A stretch of DNA of 64,000 nt, taken from positions 458,001 through 522,000 of the forward strand of contig NC_012914.1 of assembly GCF_000023585.1 (NCBI RefSeq), given 5' to 3'. The position numbers were made by a program, and so were the translations under genes. Origin of the DNA: Paenibacillus sp. JDR-2 (GTDB taxonomy: Bacteria > Bacillota > Bacilli > Paenibacillales > Paenibacillaceae). The notes under the pieces were generated by a model. That model was given only the letters and a program-made list of their open reading frames with translations. It had not been told where the DNA came from and did no database searches. Of the stretch, positions 16,731-27,230 are shown piece after piece (the first letter of the stretch is position 1; the number at the start of each line of letters is the position of its first letter).

Positions 16731-17618
16731 ATGACGAAAGTGAAAAAGGCCATTATCCCGGCCGCGGGCCTTGGAACCCGGTTCCTGCCCGCGACTAAAG
16801 CTATGCCGAAGGAAATGCTTCCGATTGTAGACAAGCCCACGATTCAGTACATCGTGGAAGAAGCTGTTGCTGCGGGAATCGAGGACATTATTATCGTCAC
16901 GGGCAAGGGCAAGCGTGCAATCGAAGATCACTTCGACAGCGCCTTCGAGCTTGAGCATAATCTCATGGAGAAGGGCAAGCTTACGCTGCTGGATGAAGTA
17001 CAGAAGTCCTCGAGAGTAGATATTCATTATATCCGCCAGAAGGAAGCAAAGGGTCTCGGACATGCCGTATGGTGTGCGCGTAACTTTATCGGAGATGAGC
17101 CGTTTGCGGTACTGCTTGGGGATGATATTGTGGACTCAGAAGTTCCGTGCACGAAGCAACTGATGGACCAGTTCGAACAGACGGGCCGGTCGGTTATTGG
17201 CGTGAAGCCGGTTCCAACAAATGAGACGGAGCGTTATGGCATTGTGGAATACAGTGAGAAGAACGGATTGCTAAGCCTGGTTGATCGTTTCATTGAGAAG
17301 CCGACTCCAGGAACAACGGAGTCCAATCTTGCTATTATGGGCCGTTATGTCCTTACTCCGGATATTTTCAAGTTTCTATCCAAGCAAGAGAAGGGTGCCG
17401 GCGGCGAGATTCAACTGACGGATGCCATTCAGAAGCTGAATGAATCGCAAGGCGTATATGCTTATGAATTTGAAGGCAGACGCTTCGATGTAGGCGAGAA
17501 GCTGGGCTTCATTACAACGACACTTGATTATGCCCTACGTAATGAATCGCTTAAAGGTCCATTGCTAGAAGCTATGAAGGAAATTTTAGAACGCGAGCTT
17601 ATCCATAAATTCAAGTAA
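16731..17618 (+). CDS. galU: UTP-glucose-1-phosphate uridylyltransferase
   Basis: A 295-residue cytoplasmic enzyme making UDP-glucose, the usual length for GalU/GtaB. The nucleotide-binding start [20 protein letters not shown] and the following [20 protein letters not shown] are diagnostic. Also visible are [11 protein letters not shown] and FIEKPTPG. The frame is open from 16602, but ATG 16731 behind GAGAGGG matches the conserved N-terminus. In this operon it feeds UDP-glucose to the UDP-glucose dehydrogenase encoded at 30725 and possibly to the initiating transferase. Confidence 0.95.
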   Translation: MTKVKKAIIPAAGLGTRFLPATKAMPKEMLPIVDKPTIQYIVEEAVAAGIEDIIIVTGKGKRAIEDHFDSAFELEHNLMEKGKLTLLDEVQKSSRVDIHYIRQKEAKGLGHAVWCARNFIGDEPFAVLLGDDIVDSEVPCTKQLMDQFEQTGRSVIGVKPVPTNETERYGIVEYSEKNGLLSLVDRFIEKPTPGTTESNLAIMGRYVLTPDIFKFLSKQEKGAGGEIQLTDAIQKLNESQGVYAYEFEGRRFDVGEKLGFITTTLDYALRNESLKGPLLEAMKEILERELIHKFK

Positions 17619-17636
17619 ATAGGGGGAGACAACAAC

Positions 17637-18338
17637 ATGGCGTTATCGCCTCTTCGGAAAGAATCCGAGATGACTATAGACAGCCATTTATCCATTGCTC
17701 AACGTGTTCATGCCAAGACGAGAAGTACGAAGCGCACTTATCTTATGGTCAAGCGCATGATGGATCTGGTTGGTGCGGCATGCGGGATCCTGTTATTATC
17801 CCCGTTGCTGCTGGTAATTACCCTACTGATTAAGCTGGAGAATCGGAATGCACCGGTCTTCTTCTATCAGACACGGGTGGGCATTAACGAGAAGACATTC
17901 CGGATGTACAAATTCCGGTCCATGGTTCCGAACGCCGAGAACCTATTGAAGGACCTCCTACATAAGAACGAAATCGAAGGCGCCATGTTTAAGATGAAGG
18001 ATGACCCGAGAATTACTCGTATTGGGAAGTTCATTCGCCGTACGAGTATAGACGAACTCCCTCAATTGTGGAATGTCGTTCGCGGCGAGATGTCCCTTGT
18101 TGGTCCGCGCCCGCCTCTTCCAAGAGAGGTTGCTGAATATAGCAGCTATGATAAACTCCGCCTTCGCGTGAAGCCGGGCTGTACCGGACTGTGGCAGGTA
18201 AGTGGCCGGAATGAACTGAGCTTCAAGGAAATGGTGGAGCTGGATCTTGAGTATATAGAGAAACGAAATGTGTTATTTGATCTGCAGATCATCGCGAAGA
18301 CAGCTAAAGCGATGGTTGGATCGGATAATGCGTACTAG
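17637..18338 (+). CDS. Initiating undecaprenyl-phosphate sugar-phosphate transferase
   Basis: A 233-residue monotopic enzyme of the bacterial sugar transferase family (PglC-like core, WbaP C-terminal half). It has one hydrophobic segment at about residues 45-65 and the family blocks YKFRSMVPNAE, KMKDDPRITRIGKFIRRTSIDELPQLWNV, GEMSLVGPRPPLPREV and KPGCTGLWQVSGRNE. It attaches the first sugar phosphate (glucose, galactose or an amino sugar) to the lipid carrier at the inner membrane face. It follows galU by 18 bases with a GGGGGAG ribosome site. Confidence 0.93.
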   Translation: MALSPLRKESEMTIDSHLSIAQRVHAKTRSTKRTYLMVKRMMDLVGAACGILLLSPLLLVITLLIKLENRNAPVFFYQTRVGINEKTFRMYKFRSMVPNAENLLKDLLHKNEIEGAMFKMKDDPRITRIGKFIRRTSIDELPQLWNVVRGEMSLVGPRPPLPREVAEYSSYDKLRLRVKPGCTGLWQVSGRNELSFKEMVELDLEYIEKRNVLFDLQIIAKTAKAMVGSDNAY

Positions 18339-18357
18339 GAGAAGGAGCGGATAGAGA

Positions 18358-19293
18358 GTGGAACTCAATTCGAAGATTTTTGTAGCAGGACACAGGGGCC
18401 TGGTAGGCTCAGCTATTCTCAGAGCTCTCGAAGAGAAGGGTTATACCAATCTGGTCTATCGCACCCATGCTGAACTCGATCTGCTGGACAGAGATCGGGT
18501 TCTTTCTTTCTTCGAGGAAGAAGGCATTGAGTATGTATTCCTGGCAGCAGCCAAGGTTGGCGGTATTGTCGCTAACAATGAGTATCCGGCAGATTTCATC
18601 CGAGACAATATTATGATTCAGACGAATGTCATTGATGCCGCATACCGCAACAAGGTGAAGAAGCTGCTATTCCTGGGCTCAACTTGTATCTATCCGAAGT
18701 TCGCACCGCAGCCGATGAAGGAAGAATATTTGCTGACAGGTGTACTTGAACCTACGAATGAGCCTTACGCTATAGCTAAGATCGCTGGCATTACAATGTG
18801 CCAATCCTATAACCGCCAATACGGAACGAAATACATCTCGGTTATGCCAACTAATATGTATGGTCCTAATGATAACTTTGATCTTAAGACCTCGCATGTG
18901 CTTCCTGCACTTATTCGCAAATTCCATGAAGCGAAGGTGAATCACTCTCCTGAAGTGGAAGTATGGGGAACGGGAACACCACGCAGAGAATTCCTCCACT
19001 CCGATGATCTGGCCGATGCTTGTCTCTTCTTGATGAATACCTACGAAGAGAATGAGATCGTGAATATCGGTGTTGGTGAAGATATCAGCATTAAGGAACT
19101 GGCTTATTTAATTAAAGACGTAGTGGGCTATGAGGGCGAAGTTGTATTTAATACCTCCGCTCCGGACGGTACGCCACGTAAGCTTGTGGATGTCACAAAG
19201 ATTAACGGACTTGGCTGGAAGGCAACGATTCCTCTGGAAGAGGGAATTAATGCGGTTTACGAAACCTTTCAAAATGAATATATGGTACGGTAA
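18358..19293 (+). CDS. fcl: GDP-L-fucose synthase
   Basis: A 311-residue short-chain dehydrogenase of the extended type. It has the NADP loop GHRGLVGSA (residues 11-19), LGSTCIYP and the YxxxK catalytic pair in [10 protein letters not shown]. It performs the epimerase/reductase step from GDP-4-keto-6-deoxymannose to GDP-L-fucose. The start is GTG 18358 with AAGGAG about ten bases before. The next gene encodes the enzyme for the preceding step, and a mannose-1-phosphate guanylyltransferase is in the same operon, so the product is a fucose donor for the repeat unit. Confidence 0.93.
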   Translation: MELNSKIFVAGHRGLVGSAILRALEEKGYTNLVYRTHAELDLLDRDRVLSFFEEEGIEYVFLAAAKVGGIVANNEYPADFIRDNIMIQTNVIDAAYRNKVKKLLFLGSTCIYPKFAPQPMKEEYLLTGVLEPTNEPYAIAKIAGITMCQSYNRQYGTKYISVMPTNMYGPNDNFDLKTSHVLPALIRKFHEAKVNHSPEVEVWGTGTPRREFLHSDDLADACLFLMNTYEENEIVNIGVGEDISIKELAYLIKDVVGYEGEVVFNTSAPDGTPRKLVDVTKINGLGWKATIPLEEGINAVYETFQNEYMVR

Positions 19294-19326
19294 TATTACA
19301 AAGAGAGATTAGAGGGAGCGGAAACG

Positions 19327-20421
19327 ATGGCAAAGCGCGCATTAATAACAGGTGTGACAGGACAAGACGGTTCTTATTTGGCTGAGTTCTTATTAGAGAA
19401 AGGTTATGAGGTTCACGGTGTTATACGTCGCAGCTCCTCGTATAACCAAGAACGTCTGGAAGATCTTCTTACGGAGGAAGAGGCAAGATCTATTCTGAAC
19501 AACCAGAACTTCCATCTTCATTATGGCGATGTTACGGATGCTCTTAACATTACACGTTTAATCGGTGAGATCCAGCCGGATGAGATTTATAACCTCGCTG
19601 CACAATCGCATGTACGTGTATCCTTCGATATGCCTGGTTATACGCTTGATGTTGATGGTAAAGGAACACTGAATATTCTTGAAGCAGTCAAATTCCTTGG
19701 CCTAACAGAGAAGACTCGTGTATACCAAGCTTCCACTTCCGAACTTTATGGCAAAGTTCAAGAAGTCCCTCAGAAAGAGACAACTCCTTTCTATCCTCGC
19801 TCTCCTTATGGCGTTGCGAAGATTTATGGCTTCTGGATAACGAAGAACTATCGTGAATCCTATAATATGTTCGCTGTTAACGGCATTCTGTTCAATCATG
19901 AATCCGAACGCCGCGGCGAGACATTTGTTACCCGCAAGATTACTCTTGCTGCAGCCCGTATTGCACAAGGCAAACAGCAGAAGCTGATGCTTGGCAACCT
20001 GGACTCGTTGCGTGACTGGGGTTATGCCAAGGATTACATTGAATGCATGTGGCTGATCCTTCAACATGATAAACCAGAGGACTTCGTTATCGCTACAGGC
20101 GAAATGCACTCGGTACGTGAGTTTGTGGAGCTGGCCTTTAAGCATGTAGGAATCTCAATCGAATGGCAAGGCAATGGCGTAGAGGAGAAGGGTATCAATA
20201 AGAGAACAGGTGAAGTCGTTGTTGAAGTGGATCCTACCTTCTTCAGACCGGCCGAAGTGGAACAATTACTTGGTGATCCAACTAAAGCCAGAACGTTACT
20301 GGGCTGGAATCCTACTAAGACTTCTTTCGAAGAACTCGTAAGAGTAATGGTGAAATACGACGTAGCAAAAGTAAGCTCCGAAGAAGGCAGCAGAAAGATG
20401 TTCGATGGGGTGCTAGTGTAA
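19327..20421 (+). CDS. gmd: GDP-mannose 4,6-dehydratase
   Basis: A 364-residue SDR enzyme. It has cofactor loop [30 protein letters not shown], catalytic region [11 protein letters not shown] and the pair YxxxK in [15 protein letters not shown], plus [17 protein letters not shown], all specific for Gmd. It converts GDP-mannose to GDP-4-keto-6-deoxymannose, the substrate of Fcl upstream. It follows fcl by 33 bases with GAGGGAGCGG as ribosome site. Length and motifs are intact. Confidence 0.95.
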   Translation: MAKRALITGVTGQDGSYLAEFLLEKGYEVHGVIRRSSSYNQERLEDLLTEEEARSILNNQNFHLHYGDVTDALNITRLIGEIQPDEIYNLAAQSHVRVSFDMPGYTLDVDGKGTLNILEAVKFLGLTEKTRVYQASTSELYGKVQEVPQKETTPFYPRSPYGVAKIYGFWITKNYRESYNMFAVNGILFNHESERRGETFVTRKITLAAARIAQGKQQKLMLGNLDSLRDWGYAKDYIECMWLILQHDKPEDFVIATGEMHSVREFVELAFKHVGISIEWQGNGVEEKGINKRTGEVVVEVDPTFFRPAEVEQLLGDPTKARTLLGWNPTKTSFEELVRVMVKYDVAKVSSEEGSRKMFDGVLV

Positions 20422-20423
20422 GT

Positions 20424-21683
20424 ATGACAACCGAACCGAGTTCAAAGAAGAAGCTGCTTATTTACGCTCATTATTATCACCCGGACGTCGCATCTACCGG
20501 CCAGATCCTGAAGGAGCTAGCCGAAGGGATGCTTGATTCTTTTGATATAACGGTTATCTGTGTTGTACCTTCTTATACAGGCGTCATAGCTCCAGAATAT
20601 AACAACAAAATGTTCTACTCTGAAGAGATTAACGGTGTTAAAGTATTGCGAATTCGTGTACCCGAGTTCAGTAAGAACAACAAGGTGAGCAGAATTAAGA
20701 ACATTCTGGCTTACTTTGTTGGGGCTATGCTGGCTACATTCAAGGTGGGCAAAATGGATTATGTATATTCCATCTCACAGCCTCCAGTCCTTGGAGGACT
20801 TATTGGGGTGTGGGGCAAGTGGATGAAGCGGGCCAAGTATATCTACAACATCCAGGACTTCAATCCGGAACAAACGATGGCTGTTGGATACAGCAAGAAC
20901 AAGCTAATTCTGAATGCTATGTTGTGGTTCGATAAATTCAGCTGCAGATGCTCGGATAAAGTCATTGTAGTTGGTCGAGATATGGTTGAAACGGTCAAGC
21001 AACGGTTCAAGGGAAAAAAAATTCCGAATCATTCCTTCATTAATAACTGGATCGACGAGAAGGAGATTTATCCTCTGCCGTCTGATCATAAACAAGTGGT
21101 TGCATTTAAAAAGAAGTATGGTTTGGAGGATAAGTTCGTAATCATGTACTCCGGCAATATCGGTCTGTACTATGACCTTGAGAACATGATGCCTGTCATT
21201 AAGGAGTTCAAGGATCGGGACCACGTTGTATTTGCCTTTATCGGTGAAGGATCTGTTCTGAAGGACTTGGTTGCTTATAAAGAAGAACATGAGCTTAACA
21301 ATGTAACCTTTATTCCTTATCAGAAGAAGTCGGATCTCATTTATAGTCTTAACGCCGGTGATGTTCATTGGTGTATTAATGCTAAAGGCATTAAGGGAGT
21401 ATCTGTTCCAAGCAAGCTCTATGGAATTATGGCAGCCGGGAAACCGATATTGGGAGTGCTAGAACAAGGATCCGAAGCTCGACTTATTATTGAAGAAACG
21501 AATTGCGGCTATGTAACTGAACCTGCAAACTATGGTGAGGTTGAGGCAATTATTGAGAAGTTCATCAGTGAGAAAGAAACCAATATTCCTGCTGAAATGA
21601 GCAAGCGTGGAAGAGCCTTCTTAGTTAAGAATCTGACGAAGGATGTATCGATTAGCAAATATATTCAAGAAATCAGTATTTAA
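20424..21683 (+). CDS. Glycosyltransferase family 4 (WbuB-like)
   Basis: A 419-residue GT-B glycosyltransferase. The N-terminal domain opens with LIYAHYYHPDVASTGQILKE, typical of WbuB/L-fucosamine-type transferases. The donor domain has KKYGLEDKFVIMYSGNIGLY and SVPSKLYGIMAAGKPILGVL. It would add a sugar to the lipid-linked unit at the cytoplasmic face. It starts two bases after the gmd stop. Donor not determinable, though fucose is plausible from its neighbours. Confidence 0.85.
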   Translation: MTTEPSSKKKLLIYAHYYHPDVASTGQILKELAEGMLDSFDITVICVVPSYTGVIAPEYNNKMFYSEEINGVKVLRIRVPEFSKNNKVSRIKNILAYFVGAMLATFKVGKMDYVYSISQPPVLGGLIGVWGKWMKRAKYIYNIQDFNPEQTMAVGYSKNKLILNAMLWFDKFSCRCSDKVIVVGRDMVETVKQRFKGKKIPNHSFINNWIDEKEIYPLPSDHKQVVAFKKKYGLEDKFVIMYSGNIGLYYDLENMMPVIKEFKDRDHVVFAFIGEGSVLKDLVAYKEEHELNNVTFIPYQKKSDLIYSLNAGDVHWCINAKGIKGVSVPSKLYGIMAAGKPILGVLEQGSEARLIIEETNCGYVTEPANYGEVEAIIEKFISEKETNIPAEMSKRGRAFLVKNLTKDVSISKYIQEISI

Positions 21684-21702
21684 CAAAGCTGAGGTTATTC
21701 AT

Positions 21703-22281
21703 ATGAATAGTAATTGGTTTAAGATTTTAATGAAAGTAACTAAGGTTAGATACGGAAAAAAATTATTGTTAAAGGGTATACCAGTAATCTTCAACAAGTC
21801 CGGTGCAGAACTAATAATTGGCGATAATGTAACAATTAACTCGTCGTTCCTATCTAACCTGGTTGGTTTATATCAGAGGACAATTATTGTAACACGCACA
21901 GCAGATGCAAGGATTAGAATTGGTAGTAATGTTGGAATATCCGGGGCTACGATATATGCACGTAAAAGTATTCAAATTGGTAATAATACATTAATTGGTG
22001 GTAATACGAAGATTATAGACAATGACTTTCATCCGGTTGACCCGAATGTAAGAAGTATTACTCCGAATGACCATATTGGTGTCCGGCCAATTGAAATTGG
22101 TCAGAATGTTTTTATTGGCTGTAATTGTTTAATTCTAAAAGGTGCAAAAATAGGCGATAATGCCGTAATTGGTGCAGGAAGTGTGGTTAGCGGAGAGATC
22201 CCAGCCAATTGTGTAGCTGCTGGCAACCCTGTTAAAGTAATTCGTTACTTAGAGATAAATGAAGTGAAGGTAACAATATGA
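21703..22281 (+). CDS. Left-handed beta-helix acyltransferase (CatB/WbbJ type)
   Basis: A 192-residue protein made largely of hexapeptide repeats (IGDNVTINS, IGSNVGISG, IGNNTLIGG, IGQNVFIGCNCLILKGAKIGDNAVIGAGSVV) with the acyltransferase histidine motif NDFHPVD. The ending AAGNPVKVIR is typical of sugar O-acetyltransferases. The frame also opens at 21643 inside the preceding gene; ATG 21703 follows GAGG by eight bases. It probably acetylates a sugar of the repeat unit. From here the DNA becomes clearly AT-rich. Confidence 0.85.
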   Translation: MNSNWFKILMKVTKVRYGKKLLLKGIPVIFNKSGAELIIGDNVTINSSFLSNLVGLYQRTIIVTRTADARIRIGSNVGISGATIYARKSIQIGNNTLIGGNTKIIDNDFHPVDPNVRSITPNDHIGVRPIEIGQNVFIGCNCLILKGAKIGDNAVIGAGSVVSGEIPANCVAAGNPVKVIRYLEINEVKVTI

Positions 22282-23366
22282 AAAAGAAACGGGTTTGTTT
22301 TATAGCACAGTTTCCGCCACCCATTCACGGTTTATCAAAAGCAGTGGATACACTATATAGATCTGATCTTAATGAAGTGTTTGACTTTGATAAGATAGAT
22401 ATTACTAGAAATAGGGATTTTGTGAAGAACCTATTTTTAATTTGGAATAGTAAAGCGGATATCTTTTACTTTACTATAAGTCAAACTAAAGCAGGGAACA
22501 TAAGGGATTTAATTATTCTTAACTTATTGAAGTTTAGAAAGAAAAAATGTTTAGTACATCTCCATGGAGGATATTATCGTCACCTAATTGATAAAGAACT
22601 AAGTGGTTGGCAACGACGAATTAATATCAATGTTATCAAAAACTTATCTGGTGTAATTGTTCTTGGCCCATCTCTTAAGTTCAATTTTCAGGGGATAATT
22701 AATGAAGAGAAGATTCATATAGTTCCAAATTGTATCGATGATGAGTACCTGATATCTGAAGCAGAATTCGAGAAGAAAAATGTTGCATTAGAACAGAAAG
22801 AAGTACTAAATGTTCTATATCTAAGTAATTTTATCAGGAGTAAAGGCTACCCAGAGGTACTGAAGATGGCAAAGTTAGAAAAAGAACGGGTTAGCGAAGG
22901 GGGGACCAAACAATTTCATTTTAATTTTGCAGGTAAGTTTTTTGAAGTTAGTGAACGAGAGTTCTTTGAGGATTATATTAAGGAGAACGAACTTCAAGAC
23001 TTTATTTCATATCATGGCGTAGTTACTGGTCAACAGAAGAAAGAACTATTAAATAAATGTGACATATTCATTTTACTTACAAGGTATCCAAATGAAGGCC
23101 AACCAATTTCAATCTTGGAGGCAATGGGTAACGGTATGGTAATTGTGACGACGGATCATGCAGGTATACCTGATATTGTGAAGGATGGGATCAATGGAAT
23201 TGTTGTAAGGGAAGAAATTGATATCAATAAAACTTTTGAAGCACTTCTTATGCGTAGGAGCCAGTTACATTTAATTGGAAGGGTAAATAGAACAACTTGT
23301 CTATTAAACTACAAAGAAAAAAGCTACATAAAAAATTTAGAAAATATTTTTAAGGAAGAATCTTAA
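22278..23366 (+). CDS. Glycosyltransferase family 4
   Basis: A 362-residue GT-B transferase with VCFIAQFPPPIHGLSKAV at the acceptor end. The donor site is LLTRYPNEGQPISILEAMGNGMVIVTTDHAGIPDIV, a clear GT4 E-x7-E pattern. It overlaps the acetyltransferase gene by four bases (ATGA). AT-rich and rich in lysine, asparagine and isoleucine, unlike the backbone genes, consistent with a horizontally acquired core of the operon. Confidence 0.85.
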   Translation: MKKKRVCFIAQFPPPIHGLSKAVDTLYRSDLNEVFDFDKIDITRNRDFVKNLFLIWNSKADIFYFTISQTKAGNIRDLIILNLLKFRKKKCLVHLHGGYYRHLIDKELSGWQRRININVIKNLSGVIVLGPSLKFNFQGIINEEKIHIVPNCIDDEYLISEAEFEKKNVALEQKEVLNVLYLSNFIRSKGYPEVLKMAKLEKERVSEGGTKQFHFNFAGKFFEVSEREFFEDYIKENELQDFISYHGVVTGQQKKELLNKCDIFILLTRYPNEGQPISILEAMGNGMVIVTTDHAGIPDIVKDGINGIVVREEIDINKTFEALLMRRSQLHLIGRVNRTTCLLNYKEKSYIKNLENIFKEES

Positions 23367-23367
23367 T

Positions 23368-24282
23368 ATGGAAAAAATCTCATGTATAGTGACAACTTAT
23401 AAACGACCTATTCCAGTTTTACAGCGTGCTGTTGCTAGTATAGTAAATCAGACATACTCCAACTTAGAATTAATTGTTGTAAATGATGCACCGCAGATAT
23501 TAAAGTTAGTTGAAGATATTCGCATCATGCTTAATGAGTTTACTAATATACCTATTAAATATATTGTTCAGCATCAAAATATGGGGGCATGTCAAGCTCG
23601 TAACACAGGAATAGAAGAAGCATCAGGTGAATATGTAGCCTTTTTAGATGACGATGATGAGTGGCTCCCCGATAAATTGGAAAAACAGTATGCATTGATA
23701 ACCAAAGAGCGGGTTGCGTTAGTATACTGCTCACATTATGAAATTAGACAAGAGGGGACTCGAACGCTAGTGATAGAAGATCTAGCAAGAGAGGGGATTC
23801 ATCAAGATGAATTTGAGCGCTTATTACTTGCCAATTTTGTAGGTTCAACTTCATATCCATTACTTAGATTATCCGCAGTTAAAACAGTTGGTGGATTTGA
23901 TACTAATTTAAAAGCTTCTCAGGATCATGACTTATGGCTGCGAATTGCAAGAAAATATCCAATAGTGTATTGTAATGAGCCTTTGGTAAATTATTATCAT
24001 AGCGAGGAATCCATATCTTCTAATATGGAGAATAAGCTTCAGGGATTTAACTTCCTGCTTAATAAATATAAAGATGAGTATTTAAAGAAGAAAGATCTCC
24101 ATAACTATAGATTAAATTATATAGCATACTGTTGTTTTAAAAGTAAGTATTTTAATGGATTTATTAGCTTTACATTAAGAGCATTTAAAACAAAATTAAT
24201 AAGTAAGTATAATTTTATGTTGTTGTCCAAGATGTCGAAAAAAGCCGTAAGAATCCTGTCAACTCGTAAGAAGTTAATTTAG
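23368..24282 (+). CDS. Glycosyltransferase family 2
   Basis: A 304-residue GT-A enzyme. SCIVTTYKRPIPVLQRAV opens the Rossmann-like fold, VVNDA and FLDDDDEWLPDK contain the metal-binding DxD, and SQDHDLWLRIARKYP holds the catalytic-base region. No membrane helix is evident. It begins one base after the previous stop. It adds one sugar to the repeat unit; donor and linkage unknown. Confidence 0.86.
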   Translation: MEKISCIVTTYKRPIPVLQRAVASIVNQTYSNLELIVVNDAPQILKLVEDIRIMLNEFTNIPIKYIVQHQNMGACQARNTGIEEASGEYVAFLDDDDEWLPDKLEKQYALITKERVALVYCSHYEIRQEGTRTLVIEDLAREGIHQDEFERLLLANFVGSTSYPLLRLSAVKTVGGFDTNLKASQDHDLWLRIARKYPIVYCNEPLVNYYHSEESISSNMENKLQGFNFLLNKYKDEYLKKKDLHNYRLNYIAYCCFKSKYFNGFISFTLRAFKTKLISKYNFMLLSKMSKKAVRILSTRKKLI

Positions 24283-24390
24283 TCCTTGATAAGACAAAAA
24301 AAGGTAGTAATAATAGTCTACAGCGATGAACTAGGCACTAAATATAAATAATTGCTTGGTTCAATAATAATAATTAGGTTGTGTTGCACA

Positions 24391-25680
24391 ATGCGAAGCT
24401 TAAATCCATCAATATATGCTTTTAAAATTTCACTTATCATGCTTTTAAGCTGTTATTTAATATTTTCAACAAGCTCAACTTATACAAATCAAATAACAGC
24501 GGGATTAGCGTTAGCCTTTTCACTGTTACTTTGCTATAAGGCCAGAAAAAGCATCCCAATATTTATTGCTTCATTATTTATTCTTTATTGTAATTACAGT
24601 GTTGTGGTAGGAGAATACTTTACTGGAGGGGAGTTAGGGGCTACTTTTAATCAAACTAAAACTACCGAGATATATGGGATAACTATAAAAATCCTGCTAT
24701 TATTCATAAGTATCCTCTCTGTATTCTATAACGCCAAAAAAACTGAGTTAGAAGCCTTCGTAATAAACCATAAAAACAACGCACTGATATATTATTCTTT
24801 ATTAGCTGTTCTTCTTTATATTTTTCTATTTGGAGTAAAAAGAGGTAATTATTCTTCATATGAGGTAAGCGTTACTCCTCTATATGAATATTCTACTTTG
24901 TTATTTTTAATTTGTTATTATACATCAGGAGGTATAAAACTAAGAAAGTATATAATAGTTGTGTTCTGTTTATTGTTTATTATCCAGGATTTTTACTATG
25001 GTGGAAGAATTACTTCTATGCAACTTATTATATTATTATTAATGACTATATTTCTTAAACGATTGAAACTGAAGTTAGTAATTATGGGGGCTATTGTAGG
25101 GATTGTCCTTAATTCTTTTGTGGATGTATATAGGCAAAACTATTCATTAAAATCGACATATTTATTAGATATTATAGCTAGTCTATTTAATAATTACTTC
25201 GTTTTTAATACACCAGTTTTCGCCTTTTATTCGTCCTCCACACATGTTGCAACATCTCAAATAATAGGATTTCATGATAAGGCAATTTCATTATTACAGT
25301 TTATCATTTCAATATTTATTGGCTCATCCAAGAACATGGGGAATGTTACATACTATTCAAAACAGCATTTCTTTAATATTGGAGGTGGGTTTTTGCCATC
25401 TCATTTTTACTTTTGGTTAAGTTGGTCTGGAGTTATCATAGCGGCAATAATTATGGTGCTTATTTTTAATGCGGTTGGAAAAGGGAAAAGTGATTTTTGG
25501 AGACTTGCAACCGTTTGTCTTATCTATTCATTACCACGCTGGTATCTGTATACACCTTTGAGTTTAATTAGACCGATACTTCTATTATGTATACTTTATT
25601 TAATTTATTTTATCGTAAATCAAATTTTGCAGAATGTTTCTGACGCACCAAAAGTGCGCTATCGTAGCCACAAATTTTAA
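24391..25680 (+). CDS. Polysaccharide polymerase-like polytopic protein (Wzy type)
   Basis: A 429-residue membrane protein with about ten to twelve hydrophobic segments and little conserved sequence, as expected for a Wzy repeat-unit polymerase. The motif region YYGGRITSMQLIILLLM is reminiscent of O-antigen polymerases, and a Wzx-type flippase gene lies nearby. TTG 24352 would add 13 residues. I chose ATG 24391, though neither has a strong ribosome site. The 110-base gap before it is non-coding and AT-rich. Assigned by topology and context. Confidence 0.7.
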   Translation: MRSLNPSIYAFKISLIMLLSCYLIFSTSSTYTNQITAGLALAFSLLLCYKARKSIPIFIASLFILYCNYSVVVGEYFTGGELGATFNQTKTTEIYGITIKILLLFISILSVFYNAKKTELEAFVINHKNNALIYYSLLAVLLYIFLFGVKRGNYSSYEVSVTPLYEYSTLLFLICYYTSGGIKLRKYIIVVFCLLFIIQDFYYGGRITSMQLIILLLMTIFLKRLKLKLVIMGAIVGIVLNSFVDVYRQNYSLKSTYLLDIIASLFNNYFVFNTPVFAFYSSSTHVATSQIIGFHDKAISLLQFIISIFIGSSKNMGNVTYYSKQHFFNIGGGFLPSHFYFWLSWSGVIIAAIIMVLIFNAVGKGKSDFWRLATVCLIYSLPRWYLYTPLSLIRPILLLCILYLIYFIVNQILQNVSDAPKVRYRSHKF

Positions 25681-25755
25681 TGATATCTGTAACATAACTA
25701 GTGACAAATTTATTGTATTAAAAGGAATGAATAAATTAAAGAGAGGGTGCTTTCA

Positions 25756-27132
25756 ATGAAAATGGTCCTTCTTTCTGGCGGTTCGGGTAAGAGGCTTTGG
25801 CCACTTTCAAACGATTCCCGTTCAAAACAGTTTTTAAGAGTTCTTGACAATGAAGACCAAGAACGTATTTCAATGTTACAGAGAGTTTGGAGTCAAATTA
25901 ATGACAGTGGATTAGATGAATCATGTTTTGTTACAATTGCAAAATCTCAGATAGAGATGATACATAGTCAGATTGGGACATCTGTTCCACTAATAATTGA
26001 ACCAGAAAGGCGAGACACATTTCCAGCGATTGCTTTAACAGCATCGTATTTATATTCTGTAGCAAAGCTTGATTTGAATGAAGTAGTAGCGATTTTACCA
26101 GTTGACCCTTATGTAGAGGGTCAATTTTTTTATGCAGTGAAACAATTAGAGGAGATTATCCAGCAGACAGATGCAGATTTGGCACTTATTGGAGTAAGGC
26201 CTACATATCCATCGGCTAAATATGGTTATATTATTCCTTTTAGTAATCAAGTGGATAATCATGATGTTTTAAAAGTCAGTCATTTTCAAGAAAAGCCTAC
26301 AGAGGAGGCTGCTGTAAATTTAATAGAGCAAAATGGACTATGGAACTGTGGAGTATTTTCTTTTAAGTTAGGTTATTTAATTAATATACTTAAGGATAAA
26401 GGTTATCCGTTGAGTTATGAACAACTTGTAGAGAGATATCATGAATTACCTAAAATTAGTTTTGATTATGAAATAGTAGAGAAATCCAAAAATATTGTAG
26501 TTTTGCCCTATGATGGATACTGGAAGGACCTTGGTACTTGGAATACATTAACGGAAGAAATGGGTCAGAGTCAATTAGGTAAGGGAACCATTAGTGAAGA
26601 CTGTGTAAATACTCATCTTATTAATGAGCTAGATATTCCAGTTACCATACTCGGATTATCAAACATTGTTGTAGTTGCTAGCCCTGATGGAATTCTTGTA
26701 ACTGATAAAAGTGCCAGTCCGAGAATAAAAGAATACATTGATTATGACCAAGGTCCAATGTTCGAAGAGAGAGAATGGGGATGGATTCGAATATTAGATG
26801 AAGAACGTTATGAGAATGGTCGTTCTGTGATAGCTAAACGCGTAGCTATTAAGGAAGGAAAAAATCTTTCTTATCTGATGAATATGTATCGTGAAGAAGT
26901 ATGGACAATTGTGAAGGGTGAAGGAGAATTTATTCAAAATGGTACTCCAATGAAAGTGATGGCAGGCAATGTTCTTCATATTCCAGCCAAAACATTACAT
27001 AGTTTAAAAGCAATTAGTGATGTAGAAATAATAGTAGTTAATACAGGAGAGATTAATCAAGATCAGACAATAGAACTTTACTCATCGTGGTCGGAGGTAA
27101 GGAAATATTTTCACGATATCTCGATTGGATGA
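25756..27132 (+). CDS. manC: Mannose-1-phosphate guanylyltransferase (ManC type)
   Basis: A 458-residue enzyme. The N-terminal nucleotidyltransferase starts VLLSGGSGKRLWPLSNDSRS then KQFL, with FQEKPT and NCGVFSF further on. A C-terminal cupin of the phosphomannose isomerase type ends with AGNVLHIPAKTLHSLKAIS. It makes GDP-mannose for Gmd and Fcl upstream. GTG 25747 would add three residues; ATG 25756 lies eight bases after GAGAGGG. AT-rich like its neighbours. No phosphomannomutase gene is in the window, so that step must be encoded elsewhere. Confidence 0.88.
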   Translation: MKMVLLSGGSGKRLWPLSNDSRSKQFLRVLDNEDQERISMLQRVWSQINDSGLDESCFVTIAKSQIEMIHSQIGTSVPLIIEPERRDTFPAIALTASYLYSVAKLDLNEVVAILPVDPYVEGQFFYAVKQLEEIIQQTDADLALIGVRPTYPSAKYGYIIPFSNQVDNHDVLKVSHFQEKPTEEAAVNLIEQNGLWNCGVFSFKLGYLINILKDKGYPLSYEQLVERYHELPKISFDYEIVEKSKNIVVLPYDGYWKDLGTWNTLTEEMGQSQLGKGTISEDCVNTHLINELDIPVTILGLSNIVVVASPDGILVTDKSASPRIKEYIDYDQGPMFEEREWGWIRILDEERYENGRSVIAKRVAIKEGKNLSYLMNMYREEVWTIVKGEGEFIQNGTPMKVMAGNVLHIPAKTLHSLKAISDVEIIVVNTGEINQDQTIELYSSWSEVRKYFHDISIG

Positions 27133-27230
27133 AAAAATTGCTCCTAAGAGAAAAAATGTCATTAAAGTTTAGTGTCAAAAAAAGTATATCGAACGATCCT
27201 GACTAATGAAAGGGGGCTATGATAGTTTTT